Assembly: GCA_041392805.1 (NCBI GenBank) | Contig: JAWKLJ010000001.1 | Location: forward strand, 930,001-994,000 | From: Saprospiraceae bacterium | GTDB taxonomy: Bacteria > Bacteroidota > Bacteroidia > Chitinophagales > Saprospiraceae | Direction of reading: 5' to 3' | Length of the DNA stretch: 64,000 nt | Shown here: piece by piece, positions 48,973 to 57,123 of the stretch | Position numbering within the stretch: the first letter of the stretch is position 1 | How the letters are laid out: the number at the start of each line of letters is the position of its first letter | Position numbers and translations under genes: made by a program | Notes under the pieces: generated by a model | Databases searched by the model: none | What the model saw: only the letters and a program-made list of their open reading frames with translations | Told to the model about the DNA's origin: nothing

Positions 48973-50928
48973 TTATTTGTCTGTCCTGAAAGGGCTCGCT
49001 GGCAAGCCTTCCTTATTATACAAGTTTACATCATCCGGATTATTAGCCCAGCCGTAACGGACGGCAACGGGCGCCTTGACCTCATCACTCCAAACAATGA
49101 TTTGATTTCCTTTAATTTCCGCCTTGGCCCAAACGAATTGCTTATCGGCTCCCGCTATGGTGAAACCTTTTAGGTAACCATATTTGTCGTGAGCAACCAG
49201 GCCGCTGCCCACATGATCGAAGGATAAAACGACTTTGTTTCCCTCTATTTTCATTTCCTTATAAACCGGCCCAGAGTAAACGACATCCTGTTGATAGGCC
49301 AATTTTCGGGCAGCTAAGGACAGCCGGAGCCCTACGTCCTGTTTGTTGCGCGGGTGAATATCTTTGGCCTCCCCGATATCGATGATGACCACTTGGGCGG
49401 TATTGGGAATAGCCAAGGTTGCTGATTGGGATTCGCGCAATACCGCCCAATTGCTTTCCGTTGGTGTCGGACTGGGTGCCATAAAATTAGCCAGTTGAAC
49501 GTATAAAAAGGGGAAATCGCCTACCCCCCAACGGGCCCGCCAATCTGTAATCATTCTGGCAAATAAATCTCGGTAGACATAGGCGCCTTCTTCGTCGGCA
49601 TTGGATTCGCCCTGGTACCAAAGGGCTCCTTTGATCGGCAGCTTCAGCAAAGGGTGAATCATGATATTGTACAAAATGGTAGGCGTTTGATTTATCTGAA
49701 AAGCCCCCCCAGACTCATAACTTGCCGCTCCTATTTTCATCTTCCAGGATGTAGCCAAACTCGTTTTCCCTTGGTTGCTTTGGTAAAAAAGCTGTGCTGC
49801 ATCGCCATAAATTCCACCACCGCCACCTGTATCTTCGACTCTTACTGCAATGGTATTCTGGCCAGCCTTTAAAACACTCGCCGACACCTCATACACCCGG
49901 TCTTTTGCATAGGCGTCTATGTTGCTCCCCACTTCCTGCCCATTAACGTAAGTCCAATCAGAATCGTCAATTTTACCCAAAGACAATTGAATGCCAGCCG
50001 CTGCTTCCGCTTCAGTTAATTCAATGGTTTTCCGGAACCAGAAAACACCATTCAAACCCTCGTAGCCAGCAGTTTCCCAAAGACCTGGCAAATTAATGGT
50101 CAACCAGTCGCTATCAAGGAAATTTGCTTGATGCCACCCTTTCTCTAAACCATTGTCTTTTTCTGGCAATTGACCAAGCCTCGCTTCCAGGCTTTGCAGC
50201 TTTTTTTTGCTTTCTTCCGTTGCCGCTTGTATCAAGGAATCCACCTTGGGAATCGGGTAGCCCTCCAGCGACGAGGCGTGCATCCAGGGTTCAATTTTGC
50301 TACCACCCCATGAGGTATTAATCAAACCAATGGGCACATCTACGTGCTGGCGCAGTTCTCTAGCGAAAAAATAGCCCACCGCGGAGAAATCTCCTACGTT
50401 TTCAGGATTGGCAATGCGCCATTCGCCACTCACTAAGGTGTCTTGAGGTTCACTTGCCCAGGTATGTGGCACCTTGAACTGACGTATCTGGTCATCCTTG
50501 GCATTTGCCATCTCCTCAGCTGCATTATTTGAATTCCTCACGATCCACTCCATATTCGATTGTCCAGAACAAATCCATAAGTCTCCAATCAAAATATCGC
50601 TGATTAGCCTGACTTCCTTTCGGCTACTTACGCGCAAGAGGTGAGGACCTCCAGCTTCCATTGCAGGTAGTAGGTAGGTCCAATTCCCCAACTTGTCCGC
50701 TCTGGTGGTAACGGTTTGTCCATTAAAGGTAATGCTGACCCTATCTTTTTTATTGGAAGTACCCCAAATGGTGATCTCATGCCCTCGCTGCAAAACCATG
50801 TGATCCTGAAATACTTTAGCTAAACGGAGTTGCCCAAAACTAGAAGGTGGCATCCATAATAGTAAGCATAAAAGTGTTATTAGTCCCGGAGGCTCTAGTC
50901 TATTAAGCAGACAAATAAGGCGTGACAT
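48973..50928 (-). CDS. Sialate O-acetylesterase
   Basis: The 651-residue secreted protein removes O-acetyl groups from sialic acids or other sugars. It starts at the ATG at 50928 with a hydrophobic signal (LITLLCLLLWMPPSSFGQ). SGNH/GDSL hydrolase-like motifs are visible: WICSGQSNMEW (Ser, block I), GLINTSWGGSKIEPW (block II) and ALWYQGESNADE (GESN, block III), with a catalytic Asp/His pair expected near DIHPRNKQDVG. A jelly-roll beta domain is inserted in the middle (ANFLDSDWLTINLPG, WFRKTIELTEAEAAAGIQLSLGKIDDSDWTYVNGQEVG). It is upstream of the PVC-type dehydrogenase gene with which it probably forms an operon. Confidence 0.9.
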   Translation of the reverse strand: MSRLICLLNRLEPPGLITLLCLLLWMPPSSFGQLRLAKVFQDHMVLQRGHEITIWGTSNKKDRVSITFNGQTVTTRADKLGNWTYLLPAMEAGGPHLLRVSSRKEVRLISDILIGDLWICSGQSNMEWIVRNSNNAAEEMANAKDDQIRQFKVPHTWASEPQDTLVSGEWRIANPENVGDFSAVGYFFARELRQHVDVPIGLINTSWGGSKIEPWMHASSLEGYPIPKVDSLIQAATEESKKKLQSLEARLGQLPEKDNGLEKGWHQANFLDSDWLTINLPGLWETAGYEGLNGVFWFRKTIELTEAEAAAGIQLSLGKIDDSDWTYVNGQEVGSNIDAYAKDRVYEVSASVLKAGQNTIAVRVEDTGGGGGIYGDAAQLFYQSNQGKTSLATSWKMKIGAASYESGGAFQINQTPTILYNIMIHPLLKLPIKGALWYQGESNADEEGAYVYRDLFARMITDWRARWGVGDFPFLYVQLANFMAPSPTPTESNWAVLRESQSATLAIPNTAQVVIIDIGEAKDIHPRNKQDVGLRLSLAARKLAYQQDVVYSGPVYKEMKIEGNKVVLSFDHVGSGLVAHDKYGYLKGFTIAGADKQFVWAKAEIKGNQIIVWSDEVKAPVAVRYGWANNPDDVNLYNKEGLPASPFRTDK

Positions 50929-51251
50929 ATTGTTTATTTTGTGGTTCGTTTTAGCTAAGTCCCATGCTGTAAAATGACAGCCCCTAACCTCGTTTTGCCT
51001 AACCAATATACCTCTTTATTGGATTTTAGGGTATTAATCTTTCTTCTTTTTGGGTGCTGTTACGATTTTGGCGCTCATTGGCTAAACCTGCACCCAGCCA
51101 AGCCCCCTACATGTGCCAAAAGAAAAGTAAAAAACAAGGCGCAAACACGGCTGTTCACCATAATAAATTTTACAAAAACAATATAATCCAAAATTAATTT
51201 GCAGAAACGATTAATTTTTGTTAATATTATTGCAAATAAAACATCGTGCTT

Positions 51252-51740
51252 ATGCCTACATATCCTTCTATCAGCAAGTTTATGGCTACCAAACTTATCA
51301 CCTTTACACCTGAAACAGATATCAGACATGCGATTGATATCATTTTAAAGAAAAAGATTTCCGGTGCACCTGTACTTGATGCCAACGGCCAATTAGTTGG
51401 TATTTTATCAGAGGTAGACTGCCTCAAATTATTATTAGAAGGTCCTTACAACAAAGAACCTTCCCAAAAAGGTAGTGTTGGTGATTTTATGTCCAAATCT
51501 ATAAAAACCATTAATGCCAATAAAAACATACTAGATGCAGCTTACGAGTTTGTTCATGCCGGCTACAAGCGATTGCCTGTTATCCAAGATGGCAAACTGG
51601 TTGGACAAATCAGCCGCAGCGACGTCCTCAGGGCTATTCAACAAATTCAACCGGATATTAAACATGTTCCAGATTCTTGGAAAAATAGGCCCCCTGTTGT
51701 AGCCGATCATAAAAAATCACGACATTCGGAGAATGCATAA
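51252..51740 (+). CDS. CBS-domain pair protein
   Basis: The 162-residue protein consists of two CBS repeats: ITFTPETDIRHAIDIILKKKISGAPVLDANGQLVGILSEVD (first) and INANKNILDAAYEFVHAGYKRLPVIQDGKLVGQISRSDVLRAI (second). CBS pairs bind adenine nucleotides or other ligands and regulate partner proteins. The start ATG at 51252 is six bases after an in-frame GTG. No effector domain is attached. It precedes the cytochrome/OB-fold/YceI/DUF5777 operon on the same strand but with a gap holding a promoter-like box. Confidence 0.87.
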   Translation: MPTYPSISKFMATKLITFTPETDIRHAIDIILKKKISGAPVLDANGQLVGILSEVDCLKLLLEGPYNKEPSQKGSVGDFMSKSIKTINANKNILDAAYEFVHAGYKRLPVIQDGKLVGQISRSDVLRAIQQIQPDIKHVPDSWKNRPPVVADHKKSRHSENA

Positions 51741-51779
51741 TTTTTTAGCACTAGTCAACATCGCTGCCCAGGCTGATGA

Positions 51780-51819
51780 TGGTGCCTGTCTGCCTACCGG
51801 ATCAAACAGACAGGCACCA
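51780..51819. repeat. Perfect 13-bp hairpin with 14-nt loop after the CBS gene
   Basis: TGGTGCCTGTCTG (51780-51792) pairs with CAGACAGGCACCA (51807-51819). The loop (CCTACCGGATCAAA) resembles the loops of the CCTGCCT hairpins at 10041 and 22301. No poly-T follows. Confidence 0.7.
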
Positions 51820-51915
51820 ATGCTAAAATTTATAGTCCAGCGTCCTTAAATTCCCGTTCAGCTCGCTTTTTTTCCCGTTCAGAAAAAAGAAATTTACTCC
51901 TTCGCTCGTTCTACC

Positions 51916-51923
51916 TACCTTTG
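51916..51923 (+). promoter_or_regulatory. Candidate -7 box TACCTTTG for the cytochrome/YceI/DUF5777 operon
   Basis: TACCTTTG matches TAnnTTTG, lies 52 bp before the start at 51975, and overlaps the upstream alternative start at 51921; this supports the later start codon. Confidence 0.4.
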
Positions 51924-51974
51924 AATGGTAAGAAATATTATTTCTCATTTAATAATCTTTCAAAACGAGCTTTG

Positions 51975-52370
51975 ATGTTTCAGCGATTAAAATTTAGGAA
52001 CGTGCCAATTGGCATATCTCTTTTCCTTTTTGGCTCTCTACTATTGATCCCTGCTTGTTACTACAATAACGAAGAAGATTTATATCCCGGAGGCACCAAC
52101 TGCGACCTTACCGCAGTGAGCTACACCCAAGATATACTCCCCATCCTCCAGAACAACTGTTACGTCTGCCACGATTCGGTCAACAAACAGGGAAACGTTG
52201 TACTTGATAGTTATGACAAACTAAAAAACTATGTGAACAATGGGAAATTAGTGGGTGCTACCAAGCGACAAGCGGGCTTTTCGCCCATGCCACAGGGGCA
52301 ACCGGCCTTGCCAACTTGCCAAGTTGACAAGATTGCTCAATGGGTCTTAGACGGGGCGCCTAATAATTAA
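51975..52370 (+). CDS. Cytochrome c-like lipoprotein with one heme site
   Basis: The 131-residue protein has a lipobox (IPAC, after GSLLLIP) and one heme motif CYVCH within TQDILPILQNNCYVCHDS, followed by LDSYDKLKNYVNNGKLVGATKRQAGFSPMPQG (Met as a likely axial ligand) and VDKIAQWVLDGAPNN. This is a planctomycete/Bacteroidota PSCyt-like mono-heme domain, anchored to the membrane. It is the first gene of the four-gene cassette with an OB-fold protein, a YceI and a DUF5777 protein, and is probably an electron carrier for it. Confidence 0.8.
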   Translation: MFQRLKFRNVPIGISLFLFGSLLLIPACYYNNEEDLYPGGTNCDLTAVSYTQDILPILQNNCYVCHDSVNKQGNVVLDSYDKLKNYVNNGKLVGATKRQAGFSPMPQGQPALPTCQVDKIAQWVLDGAPNN

Positions 52371-52404
52371 CTCATTCCATTTTTCTAATCCGAAGAACGG
52401 CCTT

Positions 52405-52821
52405 ATGAAAAAATACCTCAAATATATAGTTGGTTTAGCCCTCATTGGTATTGGCCTAAGCACCTATATGTATTATAAACCCCACAAAAACATCAATGCG
52501 GCTAAAATAGATATTAACCTTAGTGCCGAGGCGGTCTTTACGGCCTTTGAAAGTGACGAGGCCACCGCAAATGAGCAATATCTCGACAAAATTGTGGCAG
52601 TTAGTGGTACCGTAAAAGAGGTAAACAAAAATGACGAAGGCATTACAACGGTAACCCTGGACGCTGGGCAGGATATGTTCGGCGTAGTCTGCCAATTAGA
52701 TCAACTGACCAAACACCCAAGAGAAAATTTTCCAGTTGGAGAACAAGTGACATTTAAAGGAATTTGCACTGGCATGCTCATGGATGTAGTGCTAGTGCGA
52801 TGTGTAGAAATAGTTGATTAA
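52405..52821 (+). CDS. OB-fold (tRNA_anti-like) membrane-anchored protein
   Basis: The 138-residue protein begins with one membrane segment (YIVGLALIGIGLSTYMYY), then has an OB-fold domain typical of the tRNA_anti-like family: VFTAFESDEATANEQYLDKIVAVSGTVKEV, TTVTLDAGQDMFGVVCQLD and VTFKGICTGMLMDVVLVRCVEI. The fold can bind nucleic acids or oligosaccharides, but these periplasmic versions have no known ligand. It follows the cytochrome gene by 34 bp and precedes the YceI gene by 17 bp. Confidence 0.75.
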   Translation: MKKYLKYIVGLALIGIGLSTYMYYKPHKNINAAKIDINLSAEAVFTAFESDEATANEQYLDKIVAVSGTVKEVNKNDEGITTVTLDAGQDMFGVVCQLDQLTKHPRENFPVGEQVTFKGICTGMLMDVVLVRCVEIVD

Positions 52822-52838
52822 TCGCAAAAATTAAACAA

Positions 52839-53393
52839 ATGAAACGATTTTCGGTGTTTTTAAGCATCCTGGTTTTCGGTTTAGGTAGTGTACATGCGCA
52901 AAAGTATTTCACCCGTGAAGGAAAAGTGTCTTTTCATTCGGATACCCCTATTGAAAAGATAGAAGCGAACAATTCAAAAGCGACTTGTGTACTGAATGCA
53001 ACAGATAACCACCTCGAATTTGCCGTCCTCATCAAAGCCTTTCAATTTGAAAAAGCATTGATGCAGGAACATTTTAATGAAAATTACATGGAAAGCGCCA
53101 CCTTCCCAAAGGCTATTTTCAAAGGAGAAATAACCAATTTGGAAGCAGGTAGCCTTCAAAAAGAGGGGACTTACGACGTTCAGGTCGAAGGAGCTCTCAC
53201 CATTCATGGTGTTACCCAGACTGTAAGTACGCCTGCGAATATTACAGTTAAAAATGGTCAAATTGCTGCTGAGGCGGTTTTTGATGTCAAACCAGAGGAT
53301 TACGCGATTAAAATTCCATCGGTCGTGCGCAACAACATTGCCGAAACCGTCCGAATCACCATCAAAATCGACTTACAACCATTTAATCCTTAG
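52839..53393 (+). CDS. YceI-family protein
   Basis: The 184-residue protein has a Sec signal (VFLSILVFGLGSVHAQ) and the YceI lipocalin-like fold: FTREGKVSFHSDTPIEKIEANNSKATCVL at the start, HFNENYMESATFPKAIFKGEI in the middle, and YDVQVEGALTIHGVTQTVSTPANITV before a C-terminal FDVKPEDYAIKIPSVVRNNIAETVRITI. YceI proteins bind polyisoprenoid lipids and are often near cytochromes or quinone systems. It sits third in the operon, six bases ahead of the DUF5777 gene. Confidence 0.9.
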   Translation: MKRFSVFLSILVFGLGSVHAQKYFTREGKVSFHSDTPIEKIEANNSKATCVLNATDNHLEFAVLIKAFQFEKALMQEHFNENYMESATFPKAIFKGEITNLEAGSLQKEGTYDVQVEGALTIHGVTQTVSTPANITVKNGQIAAEAVFDVKPEDYAIKIPSVVRNNIAETVRITIKIDLQPFNP

Positions 53394-53398
53394 CTTTT

Positions 53399-54292
53399 AT
53401 GAAAAAAGGACTGCTCCCTTTATTGGGAATTCTACTACTGTGTTTTTATCAACTTGGCGCCCAGGAAGATGATTTGCTTTCCCTACTGGAAGAAGAGGAA
53501 GAAACAGTGTCGTATGTTGGTGCTAGCTTTAAAACCAATAGGGTCATCAATCTTCACTCCCTGGAAAATACAGCAGCAGGTGTTCTCGATATTAAAATAT
53601 CACATCGATTTGGTACGCTGAATGGTGGGTTTTATGAATTGTTTGGATTGGATCAGGCCTCCATAAGAATTGGCGGAGATTATGGCATCACCAACCGCTT
53701 GATGATTGGTTTTGGACGCAGTAGTTATGAAAAAACCCTGGACGGTTTTTTTAAATACAAGTTGCTCCGCCAAAGCACTGGCCTACGAAAGATGCCCATT
53801 TCAGCAGCATTATTTGCCAGCACAGCCATTCAGACCTTAAAATGGCAAAATACGGATCGAGAAAATTTATTCTCCTCAAGACTTTTTTATACGTTCCAAC
53901 TCATTGTTGGTAGCAAAATAAGTGAGCAGCTGACGCTGCAACTCTCTCCCACCCTCGTTCACCGCAATTTGGTGGACGTCAATGAAGTGAAAAACGATGT
54001 CATGGCCTTAGGTGCAGCCGGCAGGATAAAACTAAGTAAGCGTTTGACACTAAATGCTGAATACATTTATGTTTTACCCGATCAACTAGCACCTGGCTTT
54101 AAAAACTCACTTTCAATTGGGTTTGATATCGAAACTGGCGGGCACGTTTTTCAACTTCATTTTACCAATTCTACATCTATGATCGCTAAAGGATATATCG
54201 CTGAAACTGTTGGTGACTGGGGGGACGGCGGCATCCATTTTGGATTCAATGTCTCCCGAGTTTTTACCGTAGTGAAGCCAAAGAGTAAGTAG
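53399..54292 (+). CDS. DUF5777 family outer-membrane beta-barrel protein
   Basis: The 297-residue protein has a signal peptide (LLPLLGILLLCFYQLGAQ) and an acidic linker (LLSLLEEEEETVSYVGASFKTNRVINLHSLENT), then alternating beta strands such as FGLDQASIRIGGDYGITNRLMIGFGRSS and QLTLQLSPTLVHRNLVDVNEV, ending FGFNVSRVFTV. These match the DUF5777 family, which occurs with YceI and cytochrome genes in Bacteroidota. It closes the operon; an intrinsic terminator follows at 54341-54376. The function is unknown; a barrel for lipid or heme-related substrate delivery would fit the neighbours. Confidence 0.85.
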   Translation: MKKGLLPLLGILLLCFYQLGAQEDDLLSLLEEEEETVSYVGASFKTNRVINLHSLENTAAGVLDIKISHRFGTLNGGFYELFGLDQASIRIGGDYGITNRLMIGFGRSSYEKTLDGFFKYKLLRQSTGLRKMPISAALFASTAIQTLKWQNTDRENLFSSRLFYTFQLIVGSKISEQLTLQLSPTLVHRNLVDVNEVKNDVMALGAAGRIKLSKRLTLNAEYIYVLPDQLAPGFKNSLSIGFDIETGGHVFQLHFTNSTSMIAKGYIAETVGDWGDGGIHFGFNVSRVFTVVKPKSK

Positions 54293-54340
54293 TTACCGAG
54301 ATGTTGGGAATGATAAAAGAATCAATTCCCAGCAATTTTT

Positions 54341-54376
54341 AAAGGCCCTTTCTTCTTTTGAAGGAGGGTCTTTTTT
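54341..54376 (+). terminator. Intrinsic terminator after the DUF5777 operon
   Basis: AAGGCCCTTTC (from 54342) and GAAGGAGGGTCTT (to about 54372) form a stem with G-T pairs and a short loop, followed by a run of six Ts (54371-54376). It lies about 50 bp after the DUF5777 stop. Confidence 0.7.
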
Positions 54377-54382
54377 ATGTCT

Positions 54383-54550
54383 GGCCTTTTGACATTCGCT
54401 GTTTTGAAGTCGGAAGTCGGAAAGGCTCAGGGGCGCAATTTTTCCCCTTTTCCCACTTCCCACTTTTCCGACTTCCCACTTCCGACTTCCCACTTCCGAC
54501 TTCCCACTTCTAGTCTGGAAACGGAGGGTTTTCCAAAGCGTCAAAAGTCC
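54383..54550. mobile_element. MITE-like element, copy 2, with terminal inverted repeats
   Basis: GGCCTTTTGAC (54383-54393) and GTCAAAAGTCC (54540-54550) are the ends (one mismatch). The interior carries AAAGGCTCAGGGGCGCAATTTT, repeated ACTTCCCACTTCCG and CTGGAAACGGAGGG, the same order as copy 1 at 45248-45389. The two differ in the length of the ACTTCC repeat (142 bp against 168 bp). It lies seven bases after the T-run of the DUF5777 terminator. Confidence 0.7.
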
Positions 54551-54592
54551 AAAACCATTACTAAAGATGGAAAAATGCAAACCTATCAGGTA

Positions 54593-57016
54593 TTATATTT
54601 GATATTTCAGGGAGAGGATAATATTTCGACCCAAATCATCAGCAAAGTACCGGATGCGATCGGTATAGGGGCGATAGCTTGTATTGAATAAATTGTTGAT
54701 TTGGAATTGAATGTTTACTTTTTTGATGGCAGCAGTCCAGCTAAAATTGGCCAGGAAGTAGCCTGGCGGGGGAGGGAGAATGTCAAAGGTAGAAGCATCC
54801 TCTGAAAAGAGATTGATGCCTTTTTCCTTCGCATTCAACAGTTCGTCTACAGGAATGATCCTTACGTTTTGAAAAGGTTTAAAATGATAGCTAAGAAAAA
54901 GCTGAAAGTGACTTTGATCAAAGCCTTTTAGTTTAGCTTTATAGCCCAGATCGTAACCTAGCAAAACGGGAGGGAGGCCAACAAAATTATCATGATGGGT
55001 AATATCTTTGGCCCATAGGTAGCTACCTTTAAAAGTAGAATGCCAGGTTTGGCTATGTTGTAATTCGCTCGTCAAATCGAACCCCCAGAGCAGGGCATTG
55101 GTCTGATCATAGATAAAATAAGGTGAAGTTCCTCTAACGGTGGTGGTCAAACCTGCTGGCCTTGAAAAAATATAATTTTCAATATAATTGAGATACCCTG
55201 TTAATTCTGCGCGAAAATTGGGGCGGGTAACTTCGAGTGTGCTAATCCATTTGTAGCCGATTTCAGCAGGTACGGGGCGGTCTTCCTCTGTTAGGATCTG
55301 GAGGGTAGAAATGGCATCTTCTTCTTCGATTATCTGATAACGCCAAAGCCCGTATTCCAAAAAACTTTGGTGGCGGCCGAAGCGGTATAATTCGGCAACA
55401 TTGGGTGCCCGCCAGGCAGTGCCGAAATTGGTTCTGAAAGTAGCATATTGGTTGATATTTTTTTTGTAACCGATGGTAGCGGCTGCGTTCCCATAATGAA
55501 TCCGATTACGATATAAATCATTATTGGAAGCCCTGCCGATAACATCAGCTACCTGATCGTCATACCGCAGGCCTGCCTCGAAGACGTCCTTTTCTCTTTC
55601 GATGGCTTCTATCCAGTAAAGTCCGAACCGGTTGCTTTCATAATTGGGGATAAAAGGGACGGTATTGGTTCCCGGAATATTATTATTATCCTGGTACACC
55701 CATTGGGCCCCCAGTCTGCCGCTGAGCATCCCCAGATCGGGATGTTTCCAATCCAAATCCAGGCTATGGCTCAGTAATTCCAGGTTGATATTGGGGATTT
55801 CCAGGTCATTTCCTTTTCTGACATCAAATTCTTTTCGGCGATTGATTTGATAGCCATATTGGAGGCTCAGGGATTGCCGATTGCCGACATAATTGGCTTT
55901 GACCTTGATCAGATCATGTACAACAGCCTGTTTGGGCGGCGCAATATGGTAGCCAAAAGCTTGCGTAAAATTGGGGACATCGCTTTTAAGGGCTAGCAAA
56001 AGGTCATCTAAATTGCCATTTACGGAGCCCCGCAAGATGCCTAATTCCTGTGCAAAATGGCTATAATTGATGTCAATATCTACTTCAGCGAGCGGATGAA
56101 TACGCAGGGCGGCTGCATAACTTTTTTCGATTTTTCCGGTATTTGTCAATAGGTAATCAGGGGTGTGCAGGTCTCCCTGTTTGACATAAGAACCCTCCGC
56201 CATGACACTCCACCACTTACCCCCCCTTTGTAATTTTAAGGTTCCCTCACCAGAGCGGCCATTGGATTTGCCGGTCAAGCTAAATTCACCCTTTAGCGGA
56301 GCGGAAAGGTCCAGTTTTGGTGCATTAATGAGGATGACACCGCCCAGGGCATCCGGCCCATACCGAACCGTCGCCGCTCCTTTAATGACTTCTATTTCAT
56401 CTATCAAAGAAGGATCAATTTCGGGGGCATGCTCACTGCCCCAATTCTGGAATTCATGCCGGAGACCGTTATTAATAACTAAAATTCGATTGCTATGGAG
56501 CCCATGAATAACTGGTTTCACGATGTTTTGCCCGGTACTGATGGTATTTACGCCTGCAAACTGGCTAGCCACATCTCCTAATGATTGTGAAGAGACAGCG
56601 GCCAATTGTTCTTTGGAAAGGCTACTGCTGCTGCTGGAAGAAAGGTTGCTGGAATTCCGTTCTGCTTCGACCACCACGCCTTCTAGCATCAGCTCATCAG
56701 GTGCCAAAAATATTTCAACAAAAGGGTGATGGAAATCGTGATGGTGAATCAGTTTTTTATAGCCAAGAAAAGAGAATATAAGATCGTGGTCCTTTTCACA
56801 AAGATTATCTATCAAAAAATAGCCCTTTTCATCCGTGGCTGTGCCTGTGGTCGTGCCGTCTATCAGGACGTTTACAAAAGATAAGGGCTCTTTTGTATCC
56901 AAATCGTAGACGATACCTTCGGCTTTGTAGTCGCAGGTCCCTTTTTCCTGGGCGAAAGCTTGAAGGCTAAAAAATAGAATAGTGCTTAGTGATAGGATGT
57001 TTTTAATAGCTCTCAT
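54593..57016 (-). CDS. TonB-dependent receptor, probable metal-chelate importer
   Basis: The 807-residue outer-membrane protein has a signal peptide, an N-terminal CarboxypepD_reg-like domain (AEGIVYDLDTKEPLSFVNVLIDGTTTGTATDEKGYFLI), a His-rich segment (LIHHHDFHHPFVEIFLAP, about 93-110), a plug (LAAVSSQSLGDVASQFAGVNTIS, NIVKPVIHGLHSNRILVINNGLRHEFQNWGSEHAPEIDPSLIDEIEVIKGAATVRYG) and a beta-barrel ending FADDLGRNIILSLKYQI. The GLHSNR...NNG...WGSEHAPEID plug signature is shared with a group seen next to metal genes in Bacteroidota. Together with a metal-type palindrome at the promoter, zinc or another metal is the likely substrate. Confidence 0.88.
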   Translation of the reverse strand: MRAIKNILSLSTILFFSLQAFAQEKGTCDYKAEGIVYDLDTKEPLSFVNVLIDGTTTGTATDEKGYFLIDNLCEKDHDLIFSFLGYKKLIHHHDFHHPFVEIFLAPDELMLEGVVVEAERNSSNLSSSSSSSLSKEQLAAVSSQSLGDVASQFAGVNTISTGQNIVKPVIHGLHSNRILVINNGLRHEFQNWGSEHAPEIDPSLIDEIEVIKGAATVRYGPDALGGVILINAPKLDLSAPLKGEFSLTGKSNGRSGEGTLKLQRGGKWWSVMAEGSYVKQGDLHTPDYLLTNTGKIEKSYAAALRIHPLAEVDIDINYSHFAQELGILRGSVNGNLDDLLLALKSDVPNFTQAFGYHIAPPKQAVVHDLIKVKANYVGNRQSLSLQYGYQINRRKEFDVRKGNDLEIPNINLELLSHSLDLDWKHPDLGMLSGRLGAQWVYQDNNNIPGTNTVPFIPNYESNRFGLYWIEAIEREKDVFEAGLRYDDQVADVIGRASNNDLYRNRIHYGNAAATIGYKKNINQYATFRTNFGTAWRAPNVAELYRFGRHQSFLEYGLWRYQIIEEEDAISTLQILTEEDRPVPAEIGYKWISTLEVTRPNFRAELTGYLNYIENYIFSRPAGLTTTVRGTSPYFIYDQTNALLWGFDLTSELQHSQTWHSTFKGSYLWAKDITHHDNFVGLPPVLLGYDLGYKAKLKGFDQSHFQLFLSYHFKPFQNVRIIPVDELLNAKEKGINLFSEDASTFDILPPPPGYFLANFSWTAAIKKVNIQFQINNLFNTSYRPYTDRIRYFADDLGRNIILSLKYQI

Positions 57017-57058
57017 GGCAAGGATAGTGATAAATATTATCTTACAAAATACTCATTA

Positions 57059-57080
57059 TTGCAACCCTGTTGCAAATGTA
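57059..57080 (-). promoter_or_regulatory. Promoter and overlapping perfect 17-bp palindrome (Zur/Fur-like operator) of the TonB receptor gene
   Basis: TTGCAACCCTGTTGCAA (57059-57075) is a perfect 7-3-7 palindrome. On the minus strand TACATTTG (57073-57080), an exact TAnnTTTG box, shares its last three bases with the palindrome, and TTTTG lies about 22 bp upstream as a -33 element. The operator therefore spans the -7 box to the likely transcription start, 43-64 bp before the start codon at 57016. Repression of a metal-import receptor by a Zur/Fur-family protein fits; no such regulator gene is in the window. Confidence 0.6.
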
Positions 57081-57123
57081 GGTTATTTATTCCTATATTT
57101 TTCAAAACCCTTGCTGATACTTT

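Larger units (their letters stand above)
54293..54592. other. Convergent gap between DUF5777 operon and TonB receptor
   Basis: It holds the GGGAAT...ATTCCC hairpin (54306-54330), the DUF5777 terminator and MITE-like copy 2. No gene. Confidence 0.6.
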
